DNA from: Lentinus brumalis
Lineage: Eukaryota > Basidiomycota > Agaricomycetes > Polyporales > Polyporaceae
Assembly: GCA_001792895.1 (NCBI GenBank)
Contig: MARA01000084.1
Coordinates: 1 to 52,699 of the forward strand
DNA length: 52,699 bases
Direction: 5' to 3'
Shown one piece after another: positions 42,437 to 52,699 of the stretch (positions are counted from its first letter, which is position 1; every line of letters begins with the position of its first letter). Both the position numbers and the translations under genes were made by a program. The notes below the pieces were generated by a model. It had not been told where the DNA came from, searched no databases, and saw nothing but the letters and a program-made list of their open reading frames with translations.

Positions 42437-42813
42437 GTCGTCAAGCGAGGGATCTGACCATCAGCATAGAGCTGACGGTGATGTCTCAGTGCCGCTGTGT
42501 CGTTGTTGAGGTGCTTGTGGGGAATGTACTTATGCTGTAATGCTGGGGCCAGAGGGCCCACCAGCTGACGTACTCAGGTAGGCTCGATCGTGGGCACGCA
42601 GTCCCGGAGGCCACCTGTGTTTTCCTCGGCATCACCGTCGACGTCATATCTTCCGGCCTCGTCGCTGCTCACCTTGCACGTATATAACATGCAGGCCGCC
42701 AGATGCATCTTCGGTCCCTAATGGAAACTTTGAAGACTGAGTCTGCCCGGAGCGACAGTGAGTTTTTTGTCAGCTTTGACTGTGTCCTGAGCTGACGTGC
42801 GCCGGTGGTAGGT
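42437..42813. promoter_or_regulatory. intergenic region between divergent genes
   Basis: Separates the leftward hypothetical gene from the rightward F-box-like gene and presumably holds both promoters. One TGCCCGG occurs near 42745. No specific element recognised. Confidence 0.35.
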
Positions 42814-43966
42814 ATGGCTTGTACGGCTCACCGTGAAATGCTGTATCGGAACCGACCAAGACTTCCCCAAGACATCTTGTACATGATTGCGTGTTTCATC
42901 CCGACTCGCGATCAATGGTCCCTCCTGCTCTCTTGCTGGGATTGTTACGATGCTGTCGCTCGCGTCCTCTACCGCTCAGCCACCGTCCGTTTCGGAAGCA
43001 CCATGTTCGATTACGAGGTCGTGGAGAGGCGTCGCGCTTTCCAATACGTGAAGGGTCTTGTTCGGTCCACGCGTCCTCATCCGGGTCTTCCCGCGCTCAA
43101 CAATGCCTGTTATCTCGTGACCTTCTCGTACTCCTCCCATTCTCCCGAGATCGAATTGCGCTCCTCTCCTCTCCTGGCCGAGGTGTTGCGTGCCGCAGTC
43201 CGACTCCGCCACCTGCGCATCTGCACCACGCAACGGGGGGTTCATGTTGTACTCAATGCCCTGCGGCGAGCGGAGGTCATCAACGCGCCCGCGAGCAGCT
43301 TTACGGAACGCAAGTCCTACCGCAAGATTCTCCCGTGTCTGGAAAGCTTCCGAACCGATGAGATCGTCTTACTCGACGCGTTCATGCGGTTTCGGAAGAT
43401 CAACACTGCGGTCCTCACCGGGTCCCCGAGCGGAAGCAACATGGCCAAGTTCTGCCGCTCTCCGCCTCCCTGGCAACCGACGGATCTCCGAAGGCTTGCC
43501 ATGTGTTATATGGCCGACGTGAAGTTCGAGAGACTTATGTCCGGACTGTTCGGAGCGTTTCCTTGCCTGGAGCATGTGGAGATCCGCACAGCGATAGGTG
43601 ACAGTTGTGATCTTATAGAGGTGAGTCCCCAATGACTTGGTTCGGATCGTGCTAAAATGTGAGGTTGCACAGACTGTATTGTCCCTGCTGTCCCTAGGGG
43701 AGGCGCCGCGTTTGAAGATCTTCGCGGTCAACCATGCCAGCAACCTCATCCGATTCCTGCCGTTGTTTGAGCAGATGCAAGAACGTGTCCAGCAGGTGCA
43801 GTCGGTGGCACTGCGCATGATAATACTCGGGATGAGGATGTGGTTCCGGAAGGCGGAGGATGAGCAATGGGTGCTAACAGATGCTGTACCGTACAAGGAG
43901 TGGCCGTGGCTTGCACACCCAGACCACGGTAAATGGTTGTTAGACTGGCAGCGGATGTCACACTAG
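42814..43966 (+). CDS. F-box-like / LRR-like protein
   Basis: Two exons, 42814-43620 and 43673-43966, joined across a 52-bp GTGAGT...CACAG intron, giving 366 residues. The N-terminus RLPQDILYMIACFIPTRDQW followed by LLLSCWDCYDAVARVLYRSA is a typical basidiomycete F-box-like opening: a hydrophobic two-helix pattern after LP. Such proteins recruit substrates to SCF ubiquitin ligases. The rest has leucine-spaced strands (LRHLRICTTQRGV, LRRLAMCYMADVKFERLM, FPCLEHVEIR) in LRR style. The start was chosen as the first ATG before the F-box. It is outside the element. Large, variable F-box families are normal in Agaricomycetes. Confidence 0.7.
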
Positions 43967-44973
43967 TAGTAGTGTACGTAGCACTCGCCCACCCACTATG
44001 CTTTGTAGCGCGCTTCGAGTGACACAGCCAAGCACAGCCATCAACGTCCTTGTTCGCATATCGAGGTATTTTCTTGCTCCTGCCCCCTCGGCGTGATCGA
44101 TCTCACAAAGTGGAAGCACAGGGGGCATCCAAGAGTCCCTACCTCACCAGGTACCATGCAGTGACATCACCGTGTGGGGTATCAACATCAGGGTTCAGAG
44201 CCGGTCTGCCAGACCCGCAGGTGAGCATTCGGTCGGATCGTTCATCATACTAGTCCAGAACGTGTCTCTTTCCGCTCGGGACAGCTGTGCTGAGCGTGAA
44301 CTGTCAGATGTTTCAGGCAATTCCTTGACCGTGCTGTGTTTATCGTTTTGTCATCGCGATCGTCCCCAAAGAATGTTCATGGCTGCTTGTCTCTCGTACC
44401 CTCACTATTCTCACAGTCGCCCGACAATCCCTGCAGCTGTCGGTGGGCGGAACGATCGAGAGGCACTATGTGTACGCTGGAGTGTTACCAAAGACGCAGA
44501 CTGGCTTGACGCTTCGCCTCTTTCGGGGAGTCAAATTGGTCGGCTCATCGCTGTACGACAGAGGGAGGTCGTGCTGGTGCAGCGTATGGCCACACATGAG
44601 CAGGTGTACTCCGGGGGGAAAGTCTGCGATCTGTATATGATCTGATCACGGTCCTCCATTGTCTCCGTCGGCAGCAGGTGACGTAGGGTTGTGGCGTTGC
44701 TGGGTTCGGCTATGTCGGGTGCTGTCCGGTTCTCCGGAATTTAGCATCAGCTATGCACATTTCCTCGTTTGTCCCATCTCGACAGTCGACCAAGCGCACG
44801 TTCCACATCCCCGCGCATGATCGTTCATGACGTCATTTTGAGGAATTCGTCGCTCTCGTTCAACGCGCTTCCTAGTCGCACTGTGTCCTCCCCGACGACA
44901 GTTTTGCCTCGGTGGGGAAAGGTTGTTGCTGGTCGAAGTGGTATGTAAGTACCGACAGTATCTCCGAGAGCTC
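43967..44973. other. no recognisable gene
   Basis: No supported gene in about 1 kb. Short open frames only; the promoter of the next gene is presumably at the right end. Confidence 0.4.
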
Positions 44974-46584
44974 ATGAGCAATCCCCATGCCGATCACGTA
45001 CTACGAGATGTCGCTGTGCACGCAGCACTCCGAGATACTGGTACGCTACCGAGCCCCTTGTCCCTCTGCGGTACTGAGACCTTTTTGTTCTCCCACCAGG
45101 ACGTCCCAATCGCCCCCTATCGTAGAGAGAAGGGTGGATCCTTTGCTCAGGTCGAGGGAGACACGGGACCAAGACTGTCCCTCCTGGAAGAATTCCTCCT
45201 GTGTTCGGAGGACCAGCACATCGACAACTTGTTCGCAGCGTTCCCCGTGGATATCCTTCTCCGCATGCGCCGTCTCAGCTCTTCCATGATGTATGCTGTC
45301 GAAGCTTACATGGAGCGCAAGTGGTCACTGAAGTCCTTCGTCGCTCACTGGTTCCCGGGTGACAGGACTGCTGTACTGTCGTTCTTGAAAGTCATCGGTG
45401 CCTGCGATGGTGTTATATCCGGACCCGCCGCTGAGACGTTCTTGGCTCGCCGCCCTTGGAGAGACGATGTCCTGCACGTGTATGTTCCACTTCACGGCTT
45501 ACTTCCCTTAGGTCGCTGCCTTCGCATGAGGGGTTACCGCTTTGCCCCTAATGCGGAGCAACCGATCTTCTTCGATGTCGCCGCCCTCGCATATCCGTCG
45601 TATATTGGCACGGACATCATCAGCAGAAATCGGCGTCCGGCGTTGCGGGACAGGTTCGTCTTTCGCTCAGTCGACAATGGCAATCATGGACCATCTCGGG
45701 GCGAAGTCATTGAGATCATAGTCACCCGGGAACATCCGGTCGAGTATCTTGTGAATGGAGGAGCCTACTCGAGTATGTGTCGCAATTTACCACATGCTTC
45801 TGTCGTGCACTGACCTCTCGCCAGCGAGTCTTCTGAATTACATCACGGCGACGCATGCTGTTTCTCTGTTCCCCCGAACGACATTCATACGACGCACCAC
45901 GGTAACCTGTAACGACATGACAAATAGCTCTCCGAGAGAGTACGCAGACTTGCTGTCCTTATACCGTTCCCGGGGATATTCCATCATCGACCATGACTCA
46001 TTCCTGCCCAGGATTCGGGAGGTGGACACCTGGGAGCGCAGCGTCGGTGACCGGTTGACCTGGGTGTTACCTTTCTCGCGCAGCGTCCGTAAGTACCACC
46101 CCGTTACCACTTACTTCTTGGCTGATGTGCTCGACGGAGACAGATGTGGCACATGACACAAGAATCGTGCCTCCTCTGCGGGTACATCAGTACGCCTTCG
46201 AGGTTGTGCGACCGTCTCAAGGTCTTCCTTCCGTAAATAGTGCTGTGCGCATAGGTCCTCGCTTTTTGTATAGGTATGTCCCCTTTGCGTTGCCGTGCCG
46301 TGAATGGTTTTGTTGACCCTCCTGGTGACAGTTCAGTAGGACACATTTTGGATCCTCGCTCAGGCTTCCGGCAATATATGTCTGTGCAGACGCTGACAGC
46401 GTTCTTTCCACATGACTTGGCAGCGCCGCCATGGGTGGACGTGGAGGAGGACGAGGCCATTGCCCTTGTAACGAATGACTGGGACGATGACAACAGCACC
46501 GGGGCTTCGGACATAGTGCACACCGTTTCAGATATGGACATTGGCCAGGAAGACGATGGTGCGCCTATTCATGCTAGCAGATGA
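44974..46584 (+). CDS. F-box plus nucleotidyltransferase-fold-like protein, member 1
   Basis: Four exons (44974-45772, 45825-46088, 46144-46273, 46332-46584) join exactly in frame to 481 residues. Residues about 84-115 look F-box-like (LFAAFPVDILLRMRRLSSSM). Residues 147-171 (GVISGPAAETFLARRPWRDD then VLHVYVP) align with SGSAALAI...GDLDIYVP of the gene at 48363-49361, the GS...DLD pattern of nucleotidyltransferase folds, but here both catalytic Asp positions are lost. The downstream part (LLNYITATHAVSLFPRTTFI, LLSLYRSRGYSIID) also matches that family. The C-terminal tail is acidic. Probably a catalytically inactive member. Function unknown; the fold call is by motif only. Confidence 0.6.
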
Positions 46585-46807
46585 GTCTTGGTACGGTAGC
46601 TGACAAAATCGGTGATCGTCGCGTCGCTCGCAGACTTTGCCATTGCGTAGTCCTTAATGTACCAGGGCTGTACCGGTGGTGATATTGGAATCATCATATG
46701 TACGTTTTTGTCTGGAGCTATTGATGTGATGTCATAGGCTTTGAGTGTCAAATGGTATAAAGCGTCTGCTGCAACTCGAGAAAGATCAAAGATCCCATCC
46801 ATTCACA

Positions 46808-47074
46808 ATGCCGCCCGGTGAGGAAAGCTCTGCACCAGGAGGCACCAAGGACCCCATTGCAACGACGCGGCGCAAGTTCCCGGTGAGTTGCTACGTGCGA
46901 TGCTATTCGGGCCCCAGGCTCACCCTTCCCTTCCAGGTTGGAATCTCAGGCATGACCGCGTGGAAGAGGCAAGGGATGTCCGTACCTGCACGCGTCATCA
47001 CTATGGAGAATCAGGGCAGAGGACCCCAGCACTTGCACCGTCTGGACCTGTATAAGGCGCGGGCAAAGCTGTAG
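46808..47074 (+). CDS. small hypothetical protein
   Basis: ATG at 46808, possible 54-bp in-frame intron at 46883-46936 (GTGAGT...TTCCAG), stop at 47074, giving 70 residues after splicing. The sequence includes ATTRRKFP then VGISGMTAWKRQGMSVPARV. No motif recognised. The good splice signals are the main support. Confidence 0.35.
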   Translation: MPPGEESSAPGGTKDPIATTRRKFPVSCYVRCYSGPRLTLPFQVGISGMTAWKRQGMSVPARVITMENQGRGPQHLHRLDLYKARAKL

Positions 47075-47509
47075 TCGGTGAGTTCTCATGCTCTCCTCCG
47101 CAGGTGCTAGGCCACGAGACTGACTTGAGACCGGATACTTAGCAACGAACCTGGGTCGTACCAATGAGATATGTTTGAATGTGTACTACAAATGATATGC
47201 GTGCAACGCGTTGTAATGTCCGGGGCGCGAAGAACTCCGGCTCGGCTCAGTACTCGAACACGAGATGCTGCGGTCGTCGCAAGTACGTCTGTGCACCATG
47301 ACAGAGCCCTCGACATTCCCGAGGACACAGTCGGAAAGCGATACGAACGTCCAAGGGCTGGGTTGTGCGTGGATCGAACGAGCCATGGAGTGCACCGTCG
47401 TCCGTGAACGCCCGCTCCTGGGCTGGGCAGAGGAACAATCGCCGCGCGCACTGTTGCCGCGGTACTGGGACGTCCGGCCACATCCATGGCCACAGCTTCA
47501 TGTCAACCT
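47075..47509. other. unresolved 3' region of the next leftward gene
   Basis: Several leftward frames are open (47247-47681 and others) and could hold terminal exons of the gene at 47510-48200, but I could not pick one. Confidence 0.3.
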
Positions 47510-48200
47510 TCAGGTCCCGTGGGAGACCACCATCCCCCGGAGCGCCATTGCCATCGAAGTAGGGTGGATGGGATCCAAGTCTCTCGTCATGGCGCGCCGG
47601 TGGAGGGTCAGCGTGGGCCAAACGAGTCCAAAGTGACTCGGGTTCACGTACGCTGCGAGTGCTGTGCTCGGTGGGCGGCATATGGGGAGAAGTGCATGTC
47701 CTCGGCTCCGGTGGATGGTGAGGCGTCCCTGGTCGGTATTCACGGTGATGAGCAAGCCCACACCTTCAGGGGGAGGGAGTTGAGACCGGCTCCGCGGTAC
47801 GCACACGCCGCCTTGAGTGCTGAGAAGATGGAATAAGATCTGGGTGAATGATTCGTTGGAAGTATAGATGGCGAGTGCATCGCCACCGTCGGGTGGGAGC
47901 CGTAGAAAGAATCTCAGAGCGGCGGCCCCGCCGATGAATGCGTTCGATTCGACCAATGCTTCACGGAAGTGAATTGGGTCGCCAACGTGTTCCCGCAGAA
48001 TCTCGTCCAGCGAGCTGTCCAGCTGGTCACGGACCAGCCTGAAGCCGGCTTCGGACGTGGCACGGAGCATCATCAAGGACGTGAAGTCCATCATTGATGC
48101 TATGCGGGCTTGCAGGTCTGGAGTGAGGCTACACGTCCCACGGTCAGTTTCAGGACCGTGTTGGTCAGCGACAGAGATGCTACACGTACGAGGTGAACAT
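47510..48200 (-). CDS. F-box plus nucleotidyltransferase-fold-like protein, member 2
   Basis: A tiny first exon (48190-48200, MFTS) joins through a 61-bp intron (GTACGT donor, GTGTAG acceptor) to the main exon starting at 48128: LTPDLQARIASMMDFTSLMM, an F-box-like opening. It is followed by FIGGAAALRFFLRLPPDGGD then ALAIYTSN. That aligns with SGSAALAI...DLDIYV of member 3, but the DLD is replaced by ALA. The later AYVNPSHFGLVWPTLTLHRR corresponds to the family's mid-region. The stop at 47510 may be bypassed by a further intron, so the C-terminus is uncertain. Likely a non-catalytic member. Confidence 0.5.
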
Positions 48201-48362
48201 GGTTCTTGGTTTTCCGGACGAAGTTGATTGGACGTACTGCAGACTAACGGTCCTCATGCCAGCAGAATACTAATACGGGTCTGCAAGCGCTACTCGGTGT
48301 CTGATACAGATGTGTTCAATGATGCGTCCGACATTTCCCTCGTTACAAGCACGCAGCTCGGG

Positions 48363-49361
48363 CTACTGGACCCTGTCCGTCGGCGTGCACCACACGTGTG
48401 GGATGACGTGTGTGCCAAACGCTGTGCATGGTCCACCGCACGGTTGTCCACCCCTACGCCAGAGTGTTGTGGTTGTTGCCAAGGTCCCTTGCAATACGTT
48501 TCCTCCCACCCGCGTGTCGAGTGCGCCAAACGCCCGAGTGAGCGTATGGCGATCGCCTACCCACCGGGTAGTGAGAGGACAAGCGGGTGCATCGCGTGCA
48601 TCGCATGAGGCATTCGGATCCTCCTCACGTGCCCAGTCGAGATAGGTATGCCGGATATCAAATCCGCGAGAGGTATACTTTGCGACGAGTGTGATGAGGA
48701 GGTCGACATCCTCCTGTTCAAGGGACTGGTCGAGGAACATGGTGTCCTGAACACGGACACGATCGGGTGTCAGGAGACCTCGCTCTGCCTCAAGCAGGTG
48801 AGGGAAGAGTACGACGATGCCGCTGCCTGTGACGAATGTCATCACCGTGGTGGTCCAAAAGAACGGGATGGGCAGAGTGGCGCAGATGGAGAGACTCTCG
48901 ACAATATCAATGGTAACGGTACCGCGTGCCATCGTGATGACCGCCCCAATACCGCCTCGGTAGCCACGTGTACTCGATGCCTCCGTCCGCGCTTTTGGGC
49001 GCGGTCGGACGTGGTATCCCTCCTGGGTGGTGAGATAGTCAGCCCACTCGGGAGCAGCGTGCCGAGGGACGTAGATGTCGAGGTCTCCGGGTAGGAACGA
49101 GTCACGGGCGGTGCATATCGCGAGTGCAGCAGAACCGCTGAGGATGGAGTGGAGTTCCGTGAGCTTCAAGAAGAACGCCTCTCTGTTGTTGATGAACCGT
49201 GCAACGGTTGAGTTGCGACGAATGGCCAGTTCTTTTGTGACCAATTCGTCTGCGGTGACGGAGGTGGACGCGAAGCGGGACAGGGTGGGGACGGTGCATA
49301 GCTCTAGAATGAGCCCGACGACTTCCAGTGGCAATGCAGGGATCTTGGATGGTAGGGGCAT
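48363..49361 (-). CDS. F-box plus nucleotidyltransferase-fold-like protein, member 3
   Basis: About 332 residues from ATG 49361; the open frame extends to 49499 but protein character starts at MPLPSKIPALPLEVVGLILE, an F-box-like opening. Residues 74-98 read LSGSAALAICTARDSFLPGD then LDIYVP, with Gly-Ser at 76-77 and Asp-Leu-Asp at 93-95, matching the GS...DxD signature of the nucleotidyltransferase fold. Further matches to members 1 and 2 are MTFVTGSGIVVLFPHLLEAE and LITLVAKYTSRGFDIRHTYL. This is the only one of the three with the acidic pair. The last 50 residues are Thr/Gly/Cys-rich and may be read-through of an intron. Substrate unknown. Confidence 0.6.
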   Translation of the reverse strand: MPLPSKIPALPLEVVGLILELCTVPTLSRFASTSVTADELVTKELAIRRNSTVARFINNREAFFLKLTELHSILSGSAALAICTARDSFLPGDLDIYVPRHAAPEWADYLTTQEGYHVRPRPKARTEASSTRGYRGGIGAVITMARGTVTIDIVESLSICATLPIPFFWTTTVMTFVTGSGIVVLFPHLLEAERGLLTPDRVRVQDTMFLDQSLEQEDVDLLITLVAKYTSRGFDIRHTYLDWAREEDPNASCDARDAPACPLTTRWVGDRHTLTRAFGALDTRVGGNVLQGTLATTTTLWRRGGQPCGGPCTAFGTHVIPHVWCTPTDRVQ

Positions 49362-49499
49362 CTTGACTGTCTCCGAGCAGGAGATAGTTGACGTAGCTTT
49401 TATGCGTTCCTGCAACCAACAAATGTTGTGTGTAGTACGACCAAGTTCGCGTCTGCGATGTAGCAACGCAATCCTGCTCATGTCAATGTGCTTACCCAT

Positions 49500-50449
49500 T
49501 GTGCAGCTTGTCGCGGTCGAAACGTTTCCGCACTATCCATCGCGTGAAATCGCTCTCGAGACATGCGCGGTCAGAAGTGAGCCGCGGATAGCGGGCTAGA
49601 TCGACTGTAATTCGACAGACGCTGAGCGCCACAGACGTGCAACGGTCACGTGCTGCGACGCGCATCCTGAACACTCCGAGTTTGCTTGGCTTTCAGTCTT
49701 CATACCGTCTTTGTTTCTGCCACTTTCGTCTGGATCTTCAGCAACATCTACTACCGCTGCACCCGTTTACTGATGTCGCCTTCGAGCCGACGTGTACTTG
49801 TCTGTTCACCATGGCGCGTTGAGAGCTCTTCAAGTTCCTGGGCTTGCGCGAACACGAACGAGACATTGGTGCAATCCAACAAAATGGCAGCGTGCTGGAT
49901 GGGCGACAAACATACGTCATCACTTCTGCACATTGGAAGAACCCGTGAGTAAGTAGACGTGATGCTGTCTTGATCCTGAAGACGAGCGGCGCTGAGCAGT
50001 GATGGGCATCTAGTGCAGTACCATCAGATGCAACACAGGTATGCATCCGGTCATTAGATCGCTGTTCTTCGACGCACGCTTACATGCTAACACAGCCAGC
50101 AGAAGCGATCGAGACCACACAAGTGCGTCATCGTGGTCGAGGGCGACGCAATGCTCCGATGTGGACAAGTTGCATTCCAGTCACGGAGGCCAATCAACCA
50201 CCAGTGCCGGCGGCGTGGCTCAGATCCACGTCATCGCAGACAGCCCCGCCAGGGTGTGAAGACTGGATCCCTGCGGTTTGGCTGTGCGCGTCCACGGTGC
50301 GGGGACAAGAGGATGTGACTCGTGCTTCCACTGTCTCTTGTTAGAGAAACCACCCTGGGTGCTGCTGGCGCGTTTGCGCATAAAAGTCAGCAGGCCTCGC
50401 AGTTTTCTGTCACGGATCGCAGACATCACACCAAACCCTCTTATTCAGC
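49500..50449. other. no recognisable gene
   Basis: No supported gene. Short frames around 49690-50050 on both strands lack motifs. Confidence 0.4.
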
Positions 50450-52479
50450 ATGGAACCAGGCGCTTTCATACAAACCGAGGAGGAGCTGGAGCGAGCCCTA
50501 CAGTATTGGAAGAACATTCCGTTCAAGGGGTCGCCTATCAAGCTCGACGACGCCGTCAGCACTCTCAACACTGACAGCAGGCTCGTCGGTGCGCTCCATC
50601 CTTACGCGCCTCGCTGGGTGGTATGTCCGACAATCTGTCATCGTCGCAGTCTCATGCTGATCTCCTCCCTCCTCGACGCACTTCAGCTAGTGAAGCGTGA
50701 CACCAGACAAGCAGCCATATTCTATACAGTCGGCATCTGGCGATGGAACTCGCACTTGGAGACCGGCAACTTCGTCCCGAAGGGTAAACCCGTGCCTGAA
50801 CGGCTCGCAGAGGACCGCATGTACGCAGAGTCCACTCTCACTCGCTCACTTCAATGGCTGCTTACACGTGCCTACAGTCAGAGTGATCCGAACAACTTGT
50901 GTCAGATTTCGTACGCATTTGACACGTTCAAGGACAAATCGCTCTGGATAGCTCAGAGGGTAAGCGAATGGTCGCAACGCTTTATACGGAATCTGATGGC
51001 TGTGTCGTTTGCAGGCCTTTGAGGACTTTGTCCAGAAGGAGCCGGACTGGAACAACCATACAAAGGCCCGCCGGTCGTGGCAGAGTGGCGACAACGGAAA
51101 CGACAACATGTTCATCATGACCACGCAGATCTTCCGCAAGCGCACGCCTTACACCAAGGGCAAGGAGGAGGCTCCGTACCGTGTTCACGAGTGGATCGCG
51201 GAGGCCACACCGAAGGACAGTGAATTCTTTCCCAACCCAGATCGTCCCAAGACGCTCGAACTTGTAGGTGGTGTATTGCGCGACATAAGGCAGTCATCTA
51301 CGCCCCAACTGCGCATCGGCGATTTGGTATGGGTCAGCTTCTACGTCGAATTTTTCATCGGAGGGAACTTGTGGTCCTCGCACGTGGTCCCGCGCCAGTT
51401 TGTTCGCGTAGGCAAGGTCTCTACCGAGTTGCTCTCGGCCGTTCGAGGCGAAGGCGATGTCGAGTTCGACAACAGCGATTGTCTCGGCGACGGGGATACC
51501 ATTCAACTCTGTAAGTACGCCTGTCGCGCTAGTGAATCACTGCTTATTGTCGAACCTGACAGCGGCGGACATTCCCATGTTGAATGCCGACACCGTGCCG
51601 AGCATTCACGTGAACCCTTCCGAGGCAGGTGTCCCACCCGAGAGCTCTCAGAGTGGTCAGTCCGGGCCAGCCAATATCGTGTCTTTTGGCCCCGATGATG
51701 CGGCTTTCTACCGCAACATCCGTCAATTCGAACGTGACCGTCTCGCTGCCGAGGAAGCTTCCGCCTCTCAGGGTGATGAAGGACAGTCGTCGGACGAAGG
51801 AAGAGACGTGGAAGATACGGACGTTGAGACCGACGCTCCTTATGATGTTCAAGGCAAAGGCAAAGGCGTGAGTGTTTGCACGGGTCTTGCCTGGCTCGGC
51901 TCTGACGTTCCATACAGGTGGTCCATCGTGGATCTGCATCAACAGTGGCTGCAGAGTCACTCAGAACTGTGCAGGAGATCACTCCTCCATTGTCTACATC
52001 GGTCGAAGTCAGTTCAGCGAGGGCCTCGGAACAAGTGCCAGACGACGGGAGTGTCACGAACGCAGAGGTCGGTAATGTCTATTTTTGCGCTGCACCCACT
52101 GTCTCTTACCCTCTCACAGATGCCCAGTGGTGGCCGATCCCTCGCGAAGACCGCGCCAGAAGAGCCTATGCTACAGGATACACTGATGCTACAGTACATG
52201 ACCGTCACCCCACCTCCCTCTCCCATCCATCACGATCCTACCGACTCGGCCGCACAGGCTAGTCCAGTCCACGTGACGATAATACCCCCTGTCACTGCAG
52301 CAGACGGAGCAAACCCTCAGACGGCTCCAGTCGAAGTCACTATATCAATCCACAGCCCGTCGAAGAAGGGTGCAACAAAGCGGCGCGCTAGTCCGGAACA
52401 CCGTACCCGAGCGACCGACGCTAGCGACGGACGAGTCCTGCGAGAACGGAGGCCTTCGGCAAAGGCGCGTCTGCGGTAG
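50450..52479 (+). CDS. five-exon protein of unknown function, 606 residues
   Basis: Exons 50450-50959, 51015-51510, 51563-51867, 51918-52067 and 52120-52479 join exactly in frame with standard donors and acceptors. The N-terminal half is helical (FIQTEEELERALQYWKNIPF, WRWNSHLETGNFVPKGKPVP, WLLTRAYSQSDPNNLCQISY). The middle has AFEDFVQKEPDWNNHTKARR, RSWQSGDNGNDNMFIMTTQI and a beta-rich phrase LRIGDLVWVSFYVEFFIGGN. The C-terminal 200 residues are acidic then Pro/Ser-rich, ending in a basic patch (KKGATKRRASPEHR) that looks like a nuclear signal. I know no named domain. It resembles the lineage-restricted proteins common in Agaricomycete genomes. The structure looks fully intact. Confidence 0.75.
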
Positions 52480-52699
52480 TTGGTTTGTAGGGTGGACATC
52501 TTCTACGTCAATAAAGACGCTGTTGATAGCATATGCCGGTGTAGTCGGACGCCCATTTGCTTGGCTCAGTGCGGTCGCGAGGATGGTCATTGGTGAGCGA
52601 TGTGCGAGAAGCGTGGACGACAATCCACGGGATCGTGCTATTGGAATCGACTTTCCTTTACGCACGTGTTGGATAGAATGGACGTCGGGTGAATGGACG
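52480..52699. other. window end, no gene seen
   Basis: Presumed 3' flank of the preceding gene (AATAAAGACGC near 52508 could be a poly-A signal). Nothing else recognised. Confidence 0.4.

Overview
This window looks like a piece of a basidiomycete (Agaricomycete) nuclear genome. Genes are split by many GT-AG introns of about 50-60 bp. The recognisable families are fungal: a KDZ-class transposase with its CxC2 zinc finger, a TET/JBP dioxygenase, Gal4-type Zn2Cys6 clusters, F-box-like proteins and a decayed non-LTR retrotransposon. No bacterial operons, rRNA, tRNA or CRISPR arrays were seen.

The central result is a large putative DNA transposon of about 31.6 kb. It is bounded by a 41-bp inverted repeat, 8132-8172 against 39690-39730, with 39 of 41 positions matching. 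CCAGCTGG-type subterminal repeats lie just inside both ends. Leftward-reading cargo is: an SPIG-repeat protein (9.1-10.6 kb), a small hypothetical gene (12.0-12.3 kb), an apparently intact multi-exon KDZ transposase (13.06-17.39 kb), and a TET/JBP oxygenase (17.45-18.8 kb) whose stop lies only 62 bp before the transposase start. A divergent, HMG-box-like gene follows (19.2-22.2 kb, interrupted by one in-frame TAG). Then come a Zn2Cys6 coiled-coil gene (24.8-29.0 kb), a second SPIG-type gene (29.5-30.4 kb) and a paralogue of the Zn2Cys6 gene (32.2-35.0 kb). The right arm holds four copies of a roughly 350-bp repeat and a 98-bp minisatellite.

The same interval is saturated with one hexamer, TGCCCG/CGGGCA. 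My hand count over both strands is roughly 165 copies between 9.1 and 38.5 kb, against about 5 in the first 9.1 kb and about 3 in the last 14 kb. It lies in exons, introns and intergenic DNA and in several reading frames, so it appears to be selected or spread at the DNA level. It also forms short dyads in the shared TET/JBP promoter region and in the right-arm repeats. A working model, which is inference, is a self-contained giant KDZ element that carries its own DNA-modification enzyme, DNA-binding proteins and a dense recognition motif.

Flanks: 0-8.1 kb is gene-poor and holds a frameshifted non-LTR reverse transcriptase (2.8-4.5 kb). The right flank (39.8-52.7 kb) carries ordinary, lineage-restricted fungal genes: two hypothetical genes, an F-box/LRR-like gene, three members of an F-box plus nucleotidyltransferase-fold-like family, a small hypothetical gene, and a well-resolved five-exon gene of unknown function at 50.4-52.5 kb. 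Exon joins described here were made by eye from frame and splice sites, without transcripts or database searches.
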